Shown piece after piece: positions 35,465 through 45,068 of a DNA stretch of 64,000 bases. Position 1 is the first letter of the stretch. Each line of letters starts with the position of its first letter. Under the pieces are notes generated by a model that saw only the letters and a list, made by a program, of their open reading frames with translations, searched no databases and was not told the DNA's origin. The position numbers and the translations under genes are program-made. This DNA comes from Anaerolineales bacterium UBA6055 (GTDB lineage Bacteria; Chloroflexota; Anaerolineae; Aggregatilineales; Phototrophicaceae), in the NCBI GenBank assembly GCA_002428985.1, contig DIYL01000002.1:496001-560000 (forward strand). The letters are read 5' to 3'.

Positions 35465-35649
35465 GGTATGTTCCTTATGGTTACGTTTTTGGTTAGCGTA
35501 GCCAATTTTGAGGTGGAACAGGTGTCCATATGGTCGCGGGTTGGTGTTTTCTAATGGTGAGATGATCACCATCACACTCTGAGCCTCCAAACAAAAACAC
35601 GCACCCGTAGATGCGTGTTTGTAAGAGTAAACTTATTTGTGTTCACGGA

Positions 35650-36123
35650 TTACCATAAATCCATAACACCGCGCAGAATGCCAAATTCTCCTATATGATA
35701 GGCGTTATGGGTCGCGATGATATCAATCTCCCGCAGAATTGTATGTCCCTGTTGCGCATGTGGAATCTGCGCGTAAAGGTCAGTCTGTGGGTCGTTGACG
35801 ATAGCAATCAATGCATTCAGATCACTGTGAAATTGATTAATCGTGTTCTGCCATCCGTCGGCATCTGTCACAGCATCATGAGGTTGCCAATAGCCGTCAG
35901 GATGTTGACGATGCTGGTAATTTGGATTTTGAATGTAATCGAGGATATCCCACTGTGTAATGCGTATATGCTCCAGTAATCCCCAGAATGAGTAGACAAC
36001 GTTGGTTGGCTTGGTATTATAGTGCGCCTCAGGAAAATCCTTCACAGCATCATCAAATAACAGATGCGCCTGTCGCCTGACTAACATATTTACCAACTGT
36101 TGTCGAACGTGTGCATCGTTCAT
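35650..36123 (-). CDS. DinB-family metalloprotein
   Basis: The 157-residue product from ATG 36123 (AGGTGGAG upstream) is a four-helix DinB/YfiT-like protein: SFWGLLEHIRITQWDIL supplies the first His, and IIATHNAYHIGEFGILR the two other His ligands of a divalent metal. Such proteins include thiol-dependent transferases and damage-related proteins without known activity. Isolated gene between the HTH protein and a GH5. Confidence 0.82.
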   Translation of the reverse strand: MNDAHVRQQLVNMLVRRQAHLLFDDAVKDFPEAHYNTKPTNVVYSFWGLLEHIRITQWDILDYIQNPNYQHRQHPDGYWQPHDAVTDADGWQNTINQFHSDLNALIAIVNDPQTDLYAQIPHAQQGHTILREIDIIATHNAYHIGEFGILRGVMDLW

Positions 36124-36161
36124 AATCTCCACCTAAATTATTTGACTACTCGCAAATACCT

Positions 36162-38159
36162 CTAGGATTTCTTATCCTTTTTCTTATTATCGCCACTCAA
36201 TAACAGCAACACAAACAAGACAACACCAGCAATGATCGCCATCTTACCGTAAGGGGTCAGTTCGGGTGGTGGTGGTGTATTGGAGATAACACGCACCATA
36301 TGCGGGATGTCTTTTTCGGTATGACGATAGATCACCATCTGTGCGTCGCGGTCAATCTCGTATTCACCGTCGCTTACTTCAACGCGATATCCAGCTGGAA
36401 ACTGCGAATTGGGCACAAATATCTCAGTCGGTTCGGTGATGTCTGCATCATGACGGAAGCTAAATGTAAAGATTCCTTTCACTGGATCAAAGCGCATATT
36501 CAATGGCTCTCCAGCAACTTTCTTGGCATAAGGTCGGACTACTGCGGACAAAGCTCTTCCTCCAGAATTGATGTCTGATGGGTCAGTTTGTTGATCTCGG
36601 CTAAAAATCGACAGGTCTTCACGATTCCACAAATCACCGTGTTCATTGGTGTTGTCAGGTGTGTAATTCCACTGTGTGTAGTGGAAGAGATGGTCGTCCA
36701 TCGCCTGATAGTAGTTGTGTAACGCAATCGCATGCAATGCAAAATCACCTGTCTCGTAAGCGTACTTATAATTGAGGTCAAAGGGAATACCAAATTCACC
36801 AATCAACACAGGAACATCCCCCATATTCTGGTCTGCAAATTCACGGAATTTTCCGATGCGCCGTTCCATATAATTTTCGATAGAGGTCGCGCCGATTAAC
36901 GGGCGGAATCGCTCTAGGTCAAAGGTGGCGTGTTTATTAAACCGTTTAGTGAATAATGTAATGCCTTCGTAAAAGTGTGGTGCAAAGACGAGTTTATGGG
37001 TGTCCTCGTAGGTCGGCGGTGGCTCGAAGGGTTCGGCTTCGACGAAGATATATGCATCAGGCATAACCGCGTGTATAGCATCACGAAATTTCTCAGTAAA
37101 TGGTCTGAGATAGCCTTCGGTAAAGTCGACTTTTTTGCCATTGATCCGAGCAAAATGAGCTGGACGACGTAACCGTGGTGTGCCATCGCTCTTCACATCC
37201 CAGATGCCCTGTCCGCGCCAGATGTCGGTTGCCCCCTCTTTCCAGACTGTCATGCCATTTGGGTCAACTGTAATCGGTTCGATTTGCCCGGGGAGGATGT
37301 CACCTAATGGTGTTTTGTAGTTAGCAACTTCTTGCGCAAAACCACTGGCGAGGAACATAGCTTGTGCAGGCGTTGGTGATACACCCACTTTGACCAGTAC
37401 ATGTCCATCTTCACGCAAATCTGGCACACCGATAAAGCCATTATGCGGTTCGTTCATTGTGCCAAAGCCAATAACATTTGGCAGGTGTTTAATCCGTTCA
37501 GCGAGATGCGCAAATGCGTTGCAATAGTGTGTTTGCAAGACATCTTGTATTGACTCGCCATTGTGGGTCAAATCTGGTGCGAATGCGTTACCACCGAAGA
37601 ACAATGTAAACATCGTCATTGAGGCGAATTTATTATAATTGGTCGCCCAAGTCATGTTAGGATAATCGCCCTCATAGTATTGGTGTAGTACAGCTGCACC
37701 CGTTTGCTGGAAGGTATCTACATCTAAGCCGACGAGATCGAATGTCCACAAGGGTGCGCCATCACCACCTGAAAACCGACTCCACACATCTTGATGGGGG
37801 TCGATGAACAGATTGATGTCATGTTCATATGCTTTTTCTAAGATGGCTTCGAGATAATCGATGAAGTCTTCATCATATTGTCCCGGTCCAGCGTGTTCGA
37901 GTGCTTCCCAAGTGACAACAAAACGCAAGAAATCTAAGCCCCAAAATTTAAGGCGTGCAAAATGTTCGTCGGCTTCTTCGGGTGGAAAGGGTCGACCGAT
38001 AAAGGAGATATTTTCGCGTTCTTTAAGGCTATCGGGCAGATGGGTTGCGCCGTTTGGTGTGGTTGGGAATTTACTTGCTCCGCTCAGGTTTACGCCCCGT
38101 AAGATTAGTGCGCGCCCATGCTCGTCTTTAAACCAGCGTCCCTCTGCTTTTAATCGCAT
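36162..38159 (-). CDS. GH5 glycosidase, endoglycoceramidase-like, with C-terminal membrane anchor
   Basis: The 665-residue product has the GH5 hallmark ILRGVNLSGASKFP typical of the endoglycoceramidase/steryl-glucosidase branch, WEALEHAGPGQYDEDFIDYL, FGTMNEPHNG (E237 acid/base) and PVLIGEFGIPFD (about E455 nucleophile). A beta domain follows (about 545-630), then a C-terminal membrane helix (about 637-655) with a Lys-rich end. There is no signal peptide, so orientation is uncertain; a tail-anchored cytoplasmic enzyme acting on glycolipids is consistent. AAGGATATATC precedes the ATG. Confidence 0.85.
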   Translation of the reverse strand: MRLKAEGRWFKDEHGRALILRGVNLSGASKFPTTPNGATHLPDSLKERENISFIGRPFPPEEADEHFARLKFWGLDFLRFVVTWEALEHAGPGQYDEDFIDYLEAILEKAYEHDINLFIDPHQDVWSRFSGGDGAPLWTFDLVGLDVDTFQQTGAAVLHQYYEGDYPNMTWATNYNKFASMTMFTLFFGGNAFAPDLTHNGESIQDVLQTHYCNAFAHLAERIKHLPNVIGFGTMNEPHNGFIGVPDLREDGHVLVKVGVSPTPAQAMFLASGFAQEVANYKTPLGDILPGQIEPITVDPNGMTVWKEGATDIWRGQGIWDVKSDGTPRLRRPAHFARINGKKVDFTEGYLRPFTEKFRDAIHAVMPDAYIFVEAEPFEPPPTYEDTHKLVFAPHFYEGITLFTKRFNKHATFDLERFRPLIGATSIENYMERRIGKFREFADQNMGDVPVLIGEFGIPFDLNYKYAYETGDFALHAIALHNYYQAMDDHLFHYTQWNYTPDNTNEHGDLWNREDLSIFSRDQQTDPSDINSGGRALSAVVRPYAKKVAGEPLNMRFDPVKGIFTFSFRHDADITEPTEIFVPNSQFPAGYRVEVSDGEYEIDRDAQMVIYRHTEKDIPHMVRVISNTPPPPELTPYGKMAIIAGVVLFVLLLLSGDNKKKDKKS

Positions 38160-38297
38160 GATATATCCTTCGCATTGATCGAAACTGCGCTGATTATAAC
38201 ATAGCGATTCTGTAGGTGTTATGACTGCATTATTTGTATGACACGTATAGGTATATAGCGATGTAACCTACAGCGTGTTAATTATCAAACCAGTCAC

Positions 38298-38324
38298 GTC
38301 GGGATGCAGAGACTACATCCCGAC
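38298..38324 (-). terminator. GTCGGGATG hairpin after ilvD
   Basis: GTCGGGATG and CATCCCGAC form a perfect 9-bp stem with a 9-nt loop, 19 bp past the ilvD stop. No T run follows on the minus strand. Likely 3'-end hairpin. Confidence 0.55.
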
Positions 38325-38342
38325 ATGATAGATCATTTAAAA

Positions 38343-40043
38343 TTAACTGCCAGAGTATGCACCGTTGTGTGCTTGTGAGACGAGTTTGGCATATTTTGCC
38401 ATCACACCTTGCATATAATTTGGCTCGGGTTCTATCCATTTAGCTTGACGCTCAGCTAATTCTTCATCAGACAAATCGACTTGGATGAGACGTTGCGCAA
38501 CATCGACGGTGATCATATCACCTTCTTCAACAAGGGCAATTGGTCCACCGACCATCGCTTCCGGTGAGACATGACCAATCATCAAGCCACGTGTCCCACC
38601 AGAGAAACGTCCATCAGTGATGAGTGCGACTTTGTTACCCAATCCCTGACCAAAGAGTGCAGCTGTAATCTGCAACATTTCGCGCATGCCGGGTCCGCCG
38701 ACAGGTCCTTCGTAGCGGATGATAACAACATCGCCTTCAACGATTTGCTGTGCTTTTACTGCTTCGAAGGCATCTTCTTCGGTGTTGAAGACACGCGCAG
38801 GTCCAGTCATTGGATCGGGTGTATTTTTGAGTTTAACAACTGCGCCATCAGGTGCGAGATTACCTTTTAATACAACCAAGCCACCAGTCTCTTTAATGGC
38901 GTTATCTACATTACGAATGACATCTTGTCCTTCTGTCTCTTTGGCATTCGCACAAGACTCCGCTAGAGTTTGCCCGGTTACGGTTGGGGTATCCCCTGAC
39001 ATGTATCCGCCTTCAATCAGGCGATTAACAAGGATTGGCACACCCCCTGCTTTGAAGAGATCTAATGCAACATATTGTCCAGTTGGGCGTAAATCACCGA
39101 TAACAGGTGTACGTTTGCTGATCTCTTCGATGTCGTCGATTGTAAATTCGATACCAGCTTCACGAGCAAATGCAAGTGTGTGCAGGATACTATTGGTACT
39201 ACCAGCAGTTGCAGCCGATGCAACGATCGCATTTTCAAGTGATTGACGGGTAATGAGTTCAGCTGGACGAATATCATTTTCCAACACTTTAAGCACAAGC
39301 TGTCCAGCGCGGAAGGCAACATTTTCTTTTTCTGGATCTTCAGCGGGGACATCTCCCATACCCATCGGGCAAATACCAATAATTTCGCTAATCATCGCCA
39401 TTGTATTTGCCGTGAATTGTCCACCACAGGCGCCGGGGCCAGGACACGCAACATTCTCTACAGCTTGCAATTCTTCGTAGCTGATTTCACCTGCTTGGAA
39501 CTTCCCGAGTGCTTCGAAGACATTGACAAGGTCGATGTCTTGACCGTTGTGGTGCCCCGGATAAATTGTGCCACCATAGAGCATGATCGACGGCAGGTTG
39601 AGGCGAATGAGTGCCATAATCGTACCGGGGATGGTTTTATCACAAGATGATAGTGCGACGACACCATCAAGCATATTGGACATCGCAACCAGTTCGATAC
39701 TATCTGCGATGACCTCACGGCTGATCAGCGAGCCTTTCATGCCTTCTGTACCCATGGTAATCCCATCGGAAATGCTAACGGTGTTGAATTCGAAGGGTGT
39801 CCCACCAGCAGCGCGAATCCCACGTTTAACATCAGCGGCAAGTTTGCGTAAGTGCCAATTACACGGACCAATTTCTGTCCATGTGTTCGCCACCCCAATC
39901 AACGGTTTGGCAAGGTCATCATCAGTGAACCCAACAGCTTTGAGCATCGCACGCGCACCAGCCCGTTCTGCTCCGGCGACGAGCGCACGACTGCGTTCAT
40001 TGAGTTTGGTAACAGAATCACGCATTTCGGGTGAATCCGACAT
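38343..40043 (-). CDS. ilvD: dihydroxy-acid dehydratase
   Basis: The 566-residue product has all three Fe-S cysteines in their motifs: GPCNWH, LSSCDKTIPG and CPGPGACGGQFTANTM, plus the C-terminal DGRFSGGTRGLMIGHVSPEA. It dehydrates dihydroxy-isovalerate and dihydroxy-methylvalerate in the last common step of valine and isoleucine synthesis. AAAAGGAG precedes the ATG. It stands alone here; no other ilv genes are in the window. Confidence 0.97.
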   Translation of the reverse strand: MSDSPEMRDSVTKLNERSRALVAGAERAGARAMLKAVGFTDDDLAKPLIGVANTWTEIGPCNWHLRKLAADVKRGIRAAGGTPFEFNTVSISDGITMGTEGMKGSLISREVIADSIELVAMSNMLDGVVALSSCDKTIPGTIMALIRLNLPSIMLYGGTIYPGHHNGQDIDLVNVFEALGKFQAGEISYEELQAVENVACPGPGACGGQFTANTMAMISEIIGICPMGMGDVPAEDPEKENVAFRAGQLVLKVLENDIRPAELITRQSLENAIVASAATAGSTNSILHTLAFAREAGIEFTIDDIEEISKRTPVIGDLRPTGQYVALDLFKAGGVPILVNRLIEGGYMSGDTPTVTGQTLAESCANAKETEGQDVIRNVDNAIKETGGLVVLKGNLAPDGAVVKLKNTPDPMTGPARVFNTEEDAFEAVKAQQIVEGDVVIIRYEGPVGGPGMREMLQITAALFGQGLGNKVALITDGRFSGGTRGLMIGHVSPEAMVGGPIALVEEGDMITVDVAQRLIQVDLSDEELAERQAKWIEPEPNYMQGVMAKYAKLVSQAHNGAYSGS

Positions 40044-40283
40044 AATAAATCTCTCCTTTTTTCATAACAGCTTGACACAAGATTAACCTAGCGTCTTGTA
40101 TCATTTTGTTCAGTTATAAAGCAATAGATGTATTGTAGCGTATGTTGCAAGGGATGGCACATTTCAGTGATCAGCGCATCCGTTTCAGCACATTATCATA
40201 CCACCAGCTAACCGTTGATGAATCTGTTTGCACAAAACACTAGCCGTTACTATAGTTGGAATGGATAATATAATCATAAGGAG

Positions 40284-41318
40284 ATGATGGTGAAGGTATT
40301 CATGACGGGAGCTACTGGCTTTATCGGTCAGGCGGTGACCCGTGAGTTAATCAAAAAGGGATGGGATGTTACGGCATTGGTGCGCCGACCAGACAGTCCA
40401 CAGGGGAAAGCAGTCACAGCATTAGGGGCACAAGTTATTCAAGGTGACATTCTCAACTTAGATTCGATGCAGGAACCTATGCGTGGCGCAGACATCGTGA
40501 TTCATAATGCGGCGATGTATGAATATGGTGTCGCTGGCGAGCAAAAGCAACGCATGACTGATATCAATGTGACAGGTACAGATAATGTCTTGAGTCTTGC
40601 GATGGAGCATGAGATTCCACGTACAATCTATATCTCTACGACATTATCATTCGGTGTCACACCCAATGACAAGCCAATCGATGAGACCTTTGTACCCGAG
40701 CAACCATTTCCCAATCATTATGCCCAGACTAAAACTGAAGCGCATGAACTTGCGATGGAATATCAGAAAAAAGGTTTACCGTTAATCACTGTTTGTCCGA
40801 ATGCAGTGATTGGCCCTAATGATCATTCTGTTTTTGGTTATTTTTTACGCATGTATATCAACGGCCTCATGACCCCATTCGCATGGGATCCCAGTGTCAA
40901 GCTCTCTACTATTCATGTGGATGATCTAGCAAATGGTATTGTGCTCGCTACAGAAAAAGGACAGTTAGGTGAAGTCTATATTTTATCCGGCGAGGCCCTA
41001 ACACGTCATGAAATGCTCAATATATGGGGAGCGAAACCCGGCGGCTTCAAAGTTCGATTTTATTTGCCAACAGTCGTTGTAGGCATACAATTTATTTTAA
41101 TAGCACCACTCTTGCGGTTGATTGGTCTACCAGCCTTTTTATCATGGGAAACAGTACAAGCAAGTAACTCTTATACATCAAGCCAAAAAGCACAGGATGA
41201 ACTGGGGTGGTCGTATCGTTCGGCTGAAGATGCGTGGATAGACGTTATTGATGCGGAAATTAAACTTAAGCAAGAACGTGGGACTCGTAATCCGATCAAA
41301 TTGCTTAAACCCGTTTAG
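40284..41318 (+). CDS. NAD-dependent epimerase/dehydratase (extended SDR)
   Basis: The product (up to 344 residues) has MTGATGFIGQAV at the N-terminus, YISTTLSFG, YAQTKTEAH (Tyr-x-x-x-Lys) and CPNAVIGPNDH, the layout of dihydroflavonol-reductase or 3-beta-HSD-like extended SDRs that act on sugars or small ketones. AAGGAG ends at 40283, so ATG 40284 is too close; ATG 40287 or GTG 40290 may be the real start. Monocistronic. Confidence 0.86.
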   Translation: MMVKVFMTGATGFIGQAVTRELIKKGWDVTALVRRPDSPQGKAVTALGAQVIQGDILNLDSMQEPMRGADIVIHNAAMYEYGVAGEQKQRMTDINVTGTDNVLSLAMEHEIPRTIYISTTLSFGVTPNDKPIDETFVPEQPFPNHYAQTKTEAHELAMEYQKKGLPLITVCPNAVIGPNDHSVFGYFLRMYINGLMTPFAWDPSVKLSTIHVDDLANGIVLATEKGQLGEVYILSGEALTRHEMLNIWGAKPGGFKVRFYLPTVVVGIQFILIAPLLRLIGLPAFLSWETVQASNSYTSSQKAQDELGWSYRSAEDAWIDVIDAEIKLKQERGTRNPIKLLKPV

Positions 41319-41443
41319 AACATCTTACAGTAAACGAATAGTCTAATAGCTTAACCGTCGATCACATCTAGATAGTGTGAGGTCTAGATACTCAACTTAA
41401 CAAATATAGGGTGTAGTTACTGGTACGAGACCGTGCGAAGCTG

Positions 41444-41480
41444 ACAGGACGAACCTAGGCTCGCCCTGTATTTTGGTTTT
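41444..41480 (+). terminator. ACAGG hairpin and T-rich tail
   Basis: ACAGGACGA and TCGCCCTGT pair (one mismatch) around CCTAGG, followed by ATTTTGGTTTT. It lies between the SDR epimerase and the convergent RelA/SpoT-like gene. Its core resembles the GGGCGAA hairpins elsewhere in the window. Confidence 0.5.
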
Positions 41481-42765
41481 ATGAGGAGACTTTACTGGTG
41501 GCGTATTGCTTGATTTTCTTATCAAGTTTTTGACCATCTTCAGGATTGTATTCACTGTACCGATAAGCAAAGTCGTAGAGCTTCTGATAGATTGGGTTGT
41601 AAATTGTCTCGACTTGATCTGGATCTTCAAGACCAAGATAATCAGCGATCTTCGCTTTCTTGTCGTCTTCATAAATATGGTGACCAATCGGTAAGCCTTG
41701 TGCCACAATTTCACCATGCTCACTAAGGAAATCCTCTATGTCCCCAACAAGATCTACAAAATCGTCTTCACTCTCTTTTTCTGCAAGAATTTTTATCAAG
41801 AAGCCCATACCATCAAAGAGTGCCCCTGTTGGACCGCCGGCCTTCTCAAAGTTCCACTCATCATCTGAAGACGCCCCGGGTGGTTTGGCATCTTTCACAG
41901 CAAGTGCTGCCGGAGTATTAAACTGAACTTCAACTGGAATAGTCCTTACAGCCGACATCATACGACTAAATTTCGCACGAATTTTTGGTGGTGGAATCAT
42001 ACGGAAGATCAGCTTGGCATCACGATAACCACTTGCTGCTGTAGGTTCGTCACCGAAACCTGAGGTTATCTTACTAAAGCCGTCAATCAGCCCGCCTCTT
42101 GAGTAACCTTGCAATATCTTGACGACATCCCTGTATCCTTCGCTGAGATCTGCGAAACTATCGTAAGTGATAGTACAACGCAGAATGTCCTTAATATCAT
42201 GCGTGACTGTTGTCACACCAGAACGACCCTTCTTAATTTTCTTTAGCGCTTTTTCCAGCACACGCTCAATAGACTTCGTCGGTCCCATAATGAGTGTGCC
42301 ACCTGTCTGGCTAGCAAGATCACTCACAACGATTTGCATCTGACCCTTAAATGCATCTGATGCTTCTTGTACTGCAGTCACATCGCTAGCAACCATATCA
42401 CCAATTGGAGATAGTGAGGTATCATCGTCGCCACTTTCTTCCTCTCTCTCAGGTGCAGGCCCCCAGAATGGAAATGCGAGATCCTCCATAGGCTCACTAT
42501 CTCCCATATCACCACTAGGTTCATCATCACGTTGGAGGAAATGCTTAGGCACACTTAAACCAACCTGTTTACCAGCCATCATGCGTTGTACGGCTTGGTT
42601 GCCTATCGTACGTTGGAGCATGATTACGTCATTGGGGCTAAGCGTACCACCGTGATTCAATTTGCGTGCAATTCGATTTGGCGATTGAGATTTTGCCAAT
42701 TTATTCTGTGTAGTATTAGGAGATTTATGTGGCTCAGAGCGGTGTGTTGAGCTTTTTCTTTCCAT
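41479..42765 (-). CDS. eCIS-tag protein with RelA/SpoT-like nucleotidyltransferase domain (candidate toxin)
   Basis: The 428-residue product has a basic, Ser/Pro-rich start, then VIMLQRTIGNQAVQRMM at 47-63, the tag shared with the operon at 26-28 kb and typical of eCIS-associated proteins. Residues about 120-290 read as a RelA/SpoT-type synthetase fold: TKSIERVLEKALKK (163-176), DIKDILRCTITYD (190-202), SGYRDAKLIFRM (245-256, with Y247) and PVEVQFNTP (277-285, with E279). These match the RelA motifs KxxxSIxxK, DxxxxR, GYRSxH and EIQIRT in order. The C-terminal third is unassigned. It may make an alarmone or modify nucleotides/tRNA as ToxSAS and Tas1 toxins do. No immunity gene is visible. AAGGTG precedes the ATG. 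Confidence 0.68.
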   Translation of the reverse strand: MERKSSTHRSEPHKSPNTTQNKLAKSQSPNRIARKLNHGGTLSPNDVIMLQRTIGNQAVQRMMAGKQVGLSVPKHFLQRDDEPSGDMGDSEPMEDLAFPFWGPAPEREEESGDDDTSLSPIGDMVASDVTAVQEASDAFKGQMQIVVSDLASQTGGTLIMGPTKSIERVLEKALKKIKKGRSGVTTVTHDIKDILRCTITYDSFADLSEGYRDVVKILQGYSRGGLIDGFSKITSGFGDEPTAASGYRDAKLIFRMIPPPKIRAKFSRMMSAVRTIPVEVQFNTPAALAVKDAKPPGASSDDEWNFEKAGGPTGALFDGMGFLIKILAEKESEDDFVDLVGDIEDFLSEHGEIVAQGLPIGHHIYEDDKKAKIADYLGLEDPDQVETIYNPIYQKLYDFAYRYSEYNPEDGQKLDKKIKQYATSKVSS

Positions 42766-43057
42766 TACGTATTCACCTTAAAAACCAAACTTATCATATG
42801 AATATAAACCCAAATTGGGACATTTAAGTTAGATTTAAGGTTGAGCAGGGGCGATTTTTATATTTAATTTAACGATTCTAACGCCCCGACACTTAATGTA
42901 TCTAGCAAGACGGGTTAAAGCACTACTTAGAGTCGATAACTTTCAGGGACTTGCCTTACTCTAAGTGAGTTTGCATATGAGATTGCCCTAAGAAAAGCTA
43001 TACTTTACGGGAATGTCACATAGAATGGCATAAATTACTATAGAGGAGGTTCTACTG

Positions 43058-44152
43058 ATGGATGTAAACAACCTGATCGAACAGGGTATCTCTGCCATAC
43101 AAGCCAATGATAAAATCGCCGCAGTTGACGTGCTTGAGCAAGCTGTCACCGAAGACCCCAATAATGCCAAAGCATGGTATTTATTGGCAGGTGCATACAC
43201 AGATTTAGATAAACGCCGATATGCCCTTGAGACTGTATTAGATATTGATCCCGATCATGAACAAGCGAAAACGCAACTCGCAAGCCTATCATCAGCACCA
43301 GATGATGCGCCAGAGTATGCAGATTTTGAGGTTATTGAAACCCAAGCCGTAACTGATGATAGTTCAGGATACGATGCTCAAACAATTCGTGAAGAAGAAG
43401 CGATGTTTGATGATGTGCAGTCATCTTCTAATCCAACACAAAGTACGAGTTCCAATTTACCGGTGAATATCCCCGGTCAGCCGGAAGTTGTGACACCACA
43501 GAATGTTATTGAGCTCTTCGTAGCGATCGTCAAAAATGGTATTAGTATACTCCAGCGCAAACCTGGTGTTTATGCAGCCGAAGTCCAAAATGCAAATTGG
43601 TGGCGATTCTGGGTATTTCTCGTTGGTGTCACCTTGGTCACAGCAACGACATCAACAATTAGCAGTCTGATTATTCAAGGTCAAGTTGCGTCACAAGTTG
43701 GTGAAACAGAACTCGCTACTAGCTTCCCACCACTATTTACAGTGTTTTTCACATTTATTATCGCGATTCCAGTTGGCATTGCAGTGACCTATGCAGGTCT
43801 TTACGCGTCGCATCGATTTGCAGCAGGTAACCGTAATGGACAAGGATCATTAGTCACTCATGCATATGCGATCATGTTGCCTGTGACAACAGCTAGCTTA
43901 ATTGCCAGTGTGATCAACTTTGTATTTACACTGTTGCCCCTAGGTGGCTTGGTCAGTCTCGTGACATTTGCTATCTCGATCTATGGTTGGTATATTGCGC
44001 ATGGTGGTATCAGGATGGTGCATAAAATCGAGAGCAATTCAGCCGTCTGGACACTTGTTGTCTTCGTCTTTGTTCAAATCATTGCAGCAATTGTACTCGG
44101 TCTGGTATTAAGCCCAATCTTGTTAGCAGCGGGCATGATGTCATTCATGTAG
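43058..44152 (+). CDS. TPR-Yip1-like membrane protein
   Basis: The 364-residue product has an N-terminal TPR pair (ALLxA pattern: AVDVLEQAVTEDPNNAKAWY), an acidic linker, and a C-terminal membrane domain with about five helices that resembles the Yip1 family (IPVGIAVTYAGLYASHRFA). A strong AGGAGG box lies 9 nt before the ATG. Yip1-like proteins in bacteria have no firm function. Monocistronic. Confidence 0.75.
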   Translation: MDVNNLIEQGISAIQANDKIAAVDVLEQAVTEDPNNAKAWYLLAGAYTDLDKRRYALETVLDIDPDHEQAKTQLASLSSAPDDAPEYADFEVIETQAVTDDSSGYDAQTIREEEAMFDDVQSSSNPTQSTSSNLPVNIPGQPEVVTPQNVIELFVAIVKNGISILQRKPGVYAAEVQNANWWRFWVFLVGVTLVTATTSTISSLIIQGQVASQVGETELATSFPPLFTVFFTFIIAIPVGIAVTYAGLYASHRFAAGNRNGQGSLVTHAYAIMLPVTTASLIASVINFVFTLLPLGGLVSLVTFAISIYGWYIAHGGIRMVHKIESNSAVWTLVVFVFVQIIAAIVLGLVLSPILLAAGMMSFM

Positions 44153-44166
44153 AGCGCATCTACTTT

Positions 44167-45045
44167 TCAATGTAGCCAAACAATTGAATCCGTATATTTT
44201 GCATCTAAGTCTATAGGTGCGGTTTGCTTTGTCATCAGGTCATAATATAAAACAGTCGGCAATGTGTTGACAGAACGTGAGAATGCGATTGCTTGACTGT
44301 CATCTATCCATGACGGACTATCGTCGTAATGTGATGTGACAACCAACGGCGTAATTGCGCCTGTTGCAAAGGTGTAGAGATAGAGAGAGGATGTCCCATC
44401 CCGCATTGAGACAAAGGCAATATGCTGGCCATCAGGTGACCATGCAGGTTGCGTATCAGGGGCGGTATGAGTCGTTAATTGGGTGACGGTGCCCGATGTT
44501 AATTCTAGTGTATAAATGTCCCACCCAGCACCACGATTAGAGCTAAACGCGATTGTTTGGCTATCAGGCGACCATGTGGGCTCTCTGTTGCTAGCCGTAA
44601 GATCTGCCAATGGTTTTAAATCTGTGCCATCAGGTCTGATCATATAGAGATTATTATTGCCACCACGATTGCTGGAAAATGCAATCCATTCACCATCAGG
44701 AGACCACGCAGGTGTTTCATCACGGGCTGGGGAACGTGTTAGATTATGAAAAGTTGTTCCAGCAAGATTACTGACAAGAATGTCACTCCCATAGCGCGAT
44801 AATTCCGCAAAGGCAAGTTGTGATCCATCTGGAGACCAAGTCGGGTCAATGAAGTCATTATAGAGGATGCGATGTTTTAGGTTGTGTGTGAAGTCATGGA
44901 TAATAATTGCAGGATCACCATCACGTAGCGCGACATAGACAACAACTGTAGATGGCGATTGTGCGCTAATCCCAAAACGTAACCCAACTAATATCACACT
45001 TGTGATAAACCCAATTACAGTAAGTGTTAGAAACGTTCGGCACAC
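44167..45045 (-). CDS. exported PD40/TolB-like propeller protein
   Basis: The 292-residue product has an N-terminal membrane segment (about 8-27) and six PD40-type blades with the refrain WSPDGxxIAFSS, for example WSPDGEWIAFSSNRGG and WSPDSQTIAFSSNRGA. Propellers like this sit at the envelope and bind proteins or glycans. It ends 14 bp from the convergent TPR-Yip1 stop and lies 23 bp downstream of the flavin monooxygenase on the same strand, probably in one operon. Start GTG 45045. Confidence 0.85.
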   Translation of the reverse strand: MCRTFLTLTVIGFITSVILVGLRFGISAQSPSTVVVYVALRDGDPAIIIHDFTHNLKHRILYNDFIDPTWSPDGSQLAFAELSRYGSDILVSNLAGTTFHNLTRSPARDETPAWSPDGEWIAFSSNRGGNNNLYMIRPDGTDLKPLADLTASNREPTWSPDSQTIAFSSNRGAGWDIYTLELTSGTVTQLTTHTAPDTQPAWSPDGQHIAFVSMRDGTSSLYLYTFATGAITPLVVTSHYDDSPSWIDDSQAIAFSRSVNTLPTVLYYDLMTKQTAPIDLDAKYTDSIVWLH

Positions 45046-45068
45046 AGTTGCTTGCCCTTCGCTTAAAT

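Noticed and set aside
39583..40086. 167-codon plus-strand frame
   Set aside because: Antisense to ilvD, which has all three Fe-S cysteines and both ends intact.
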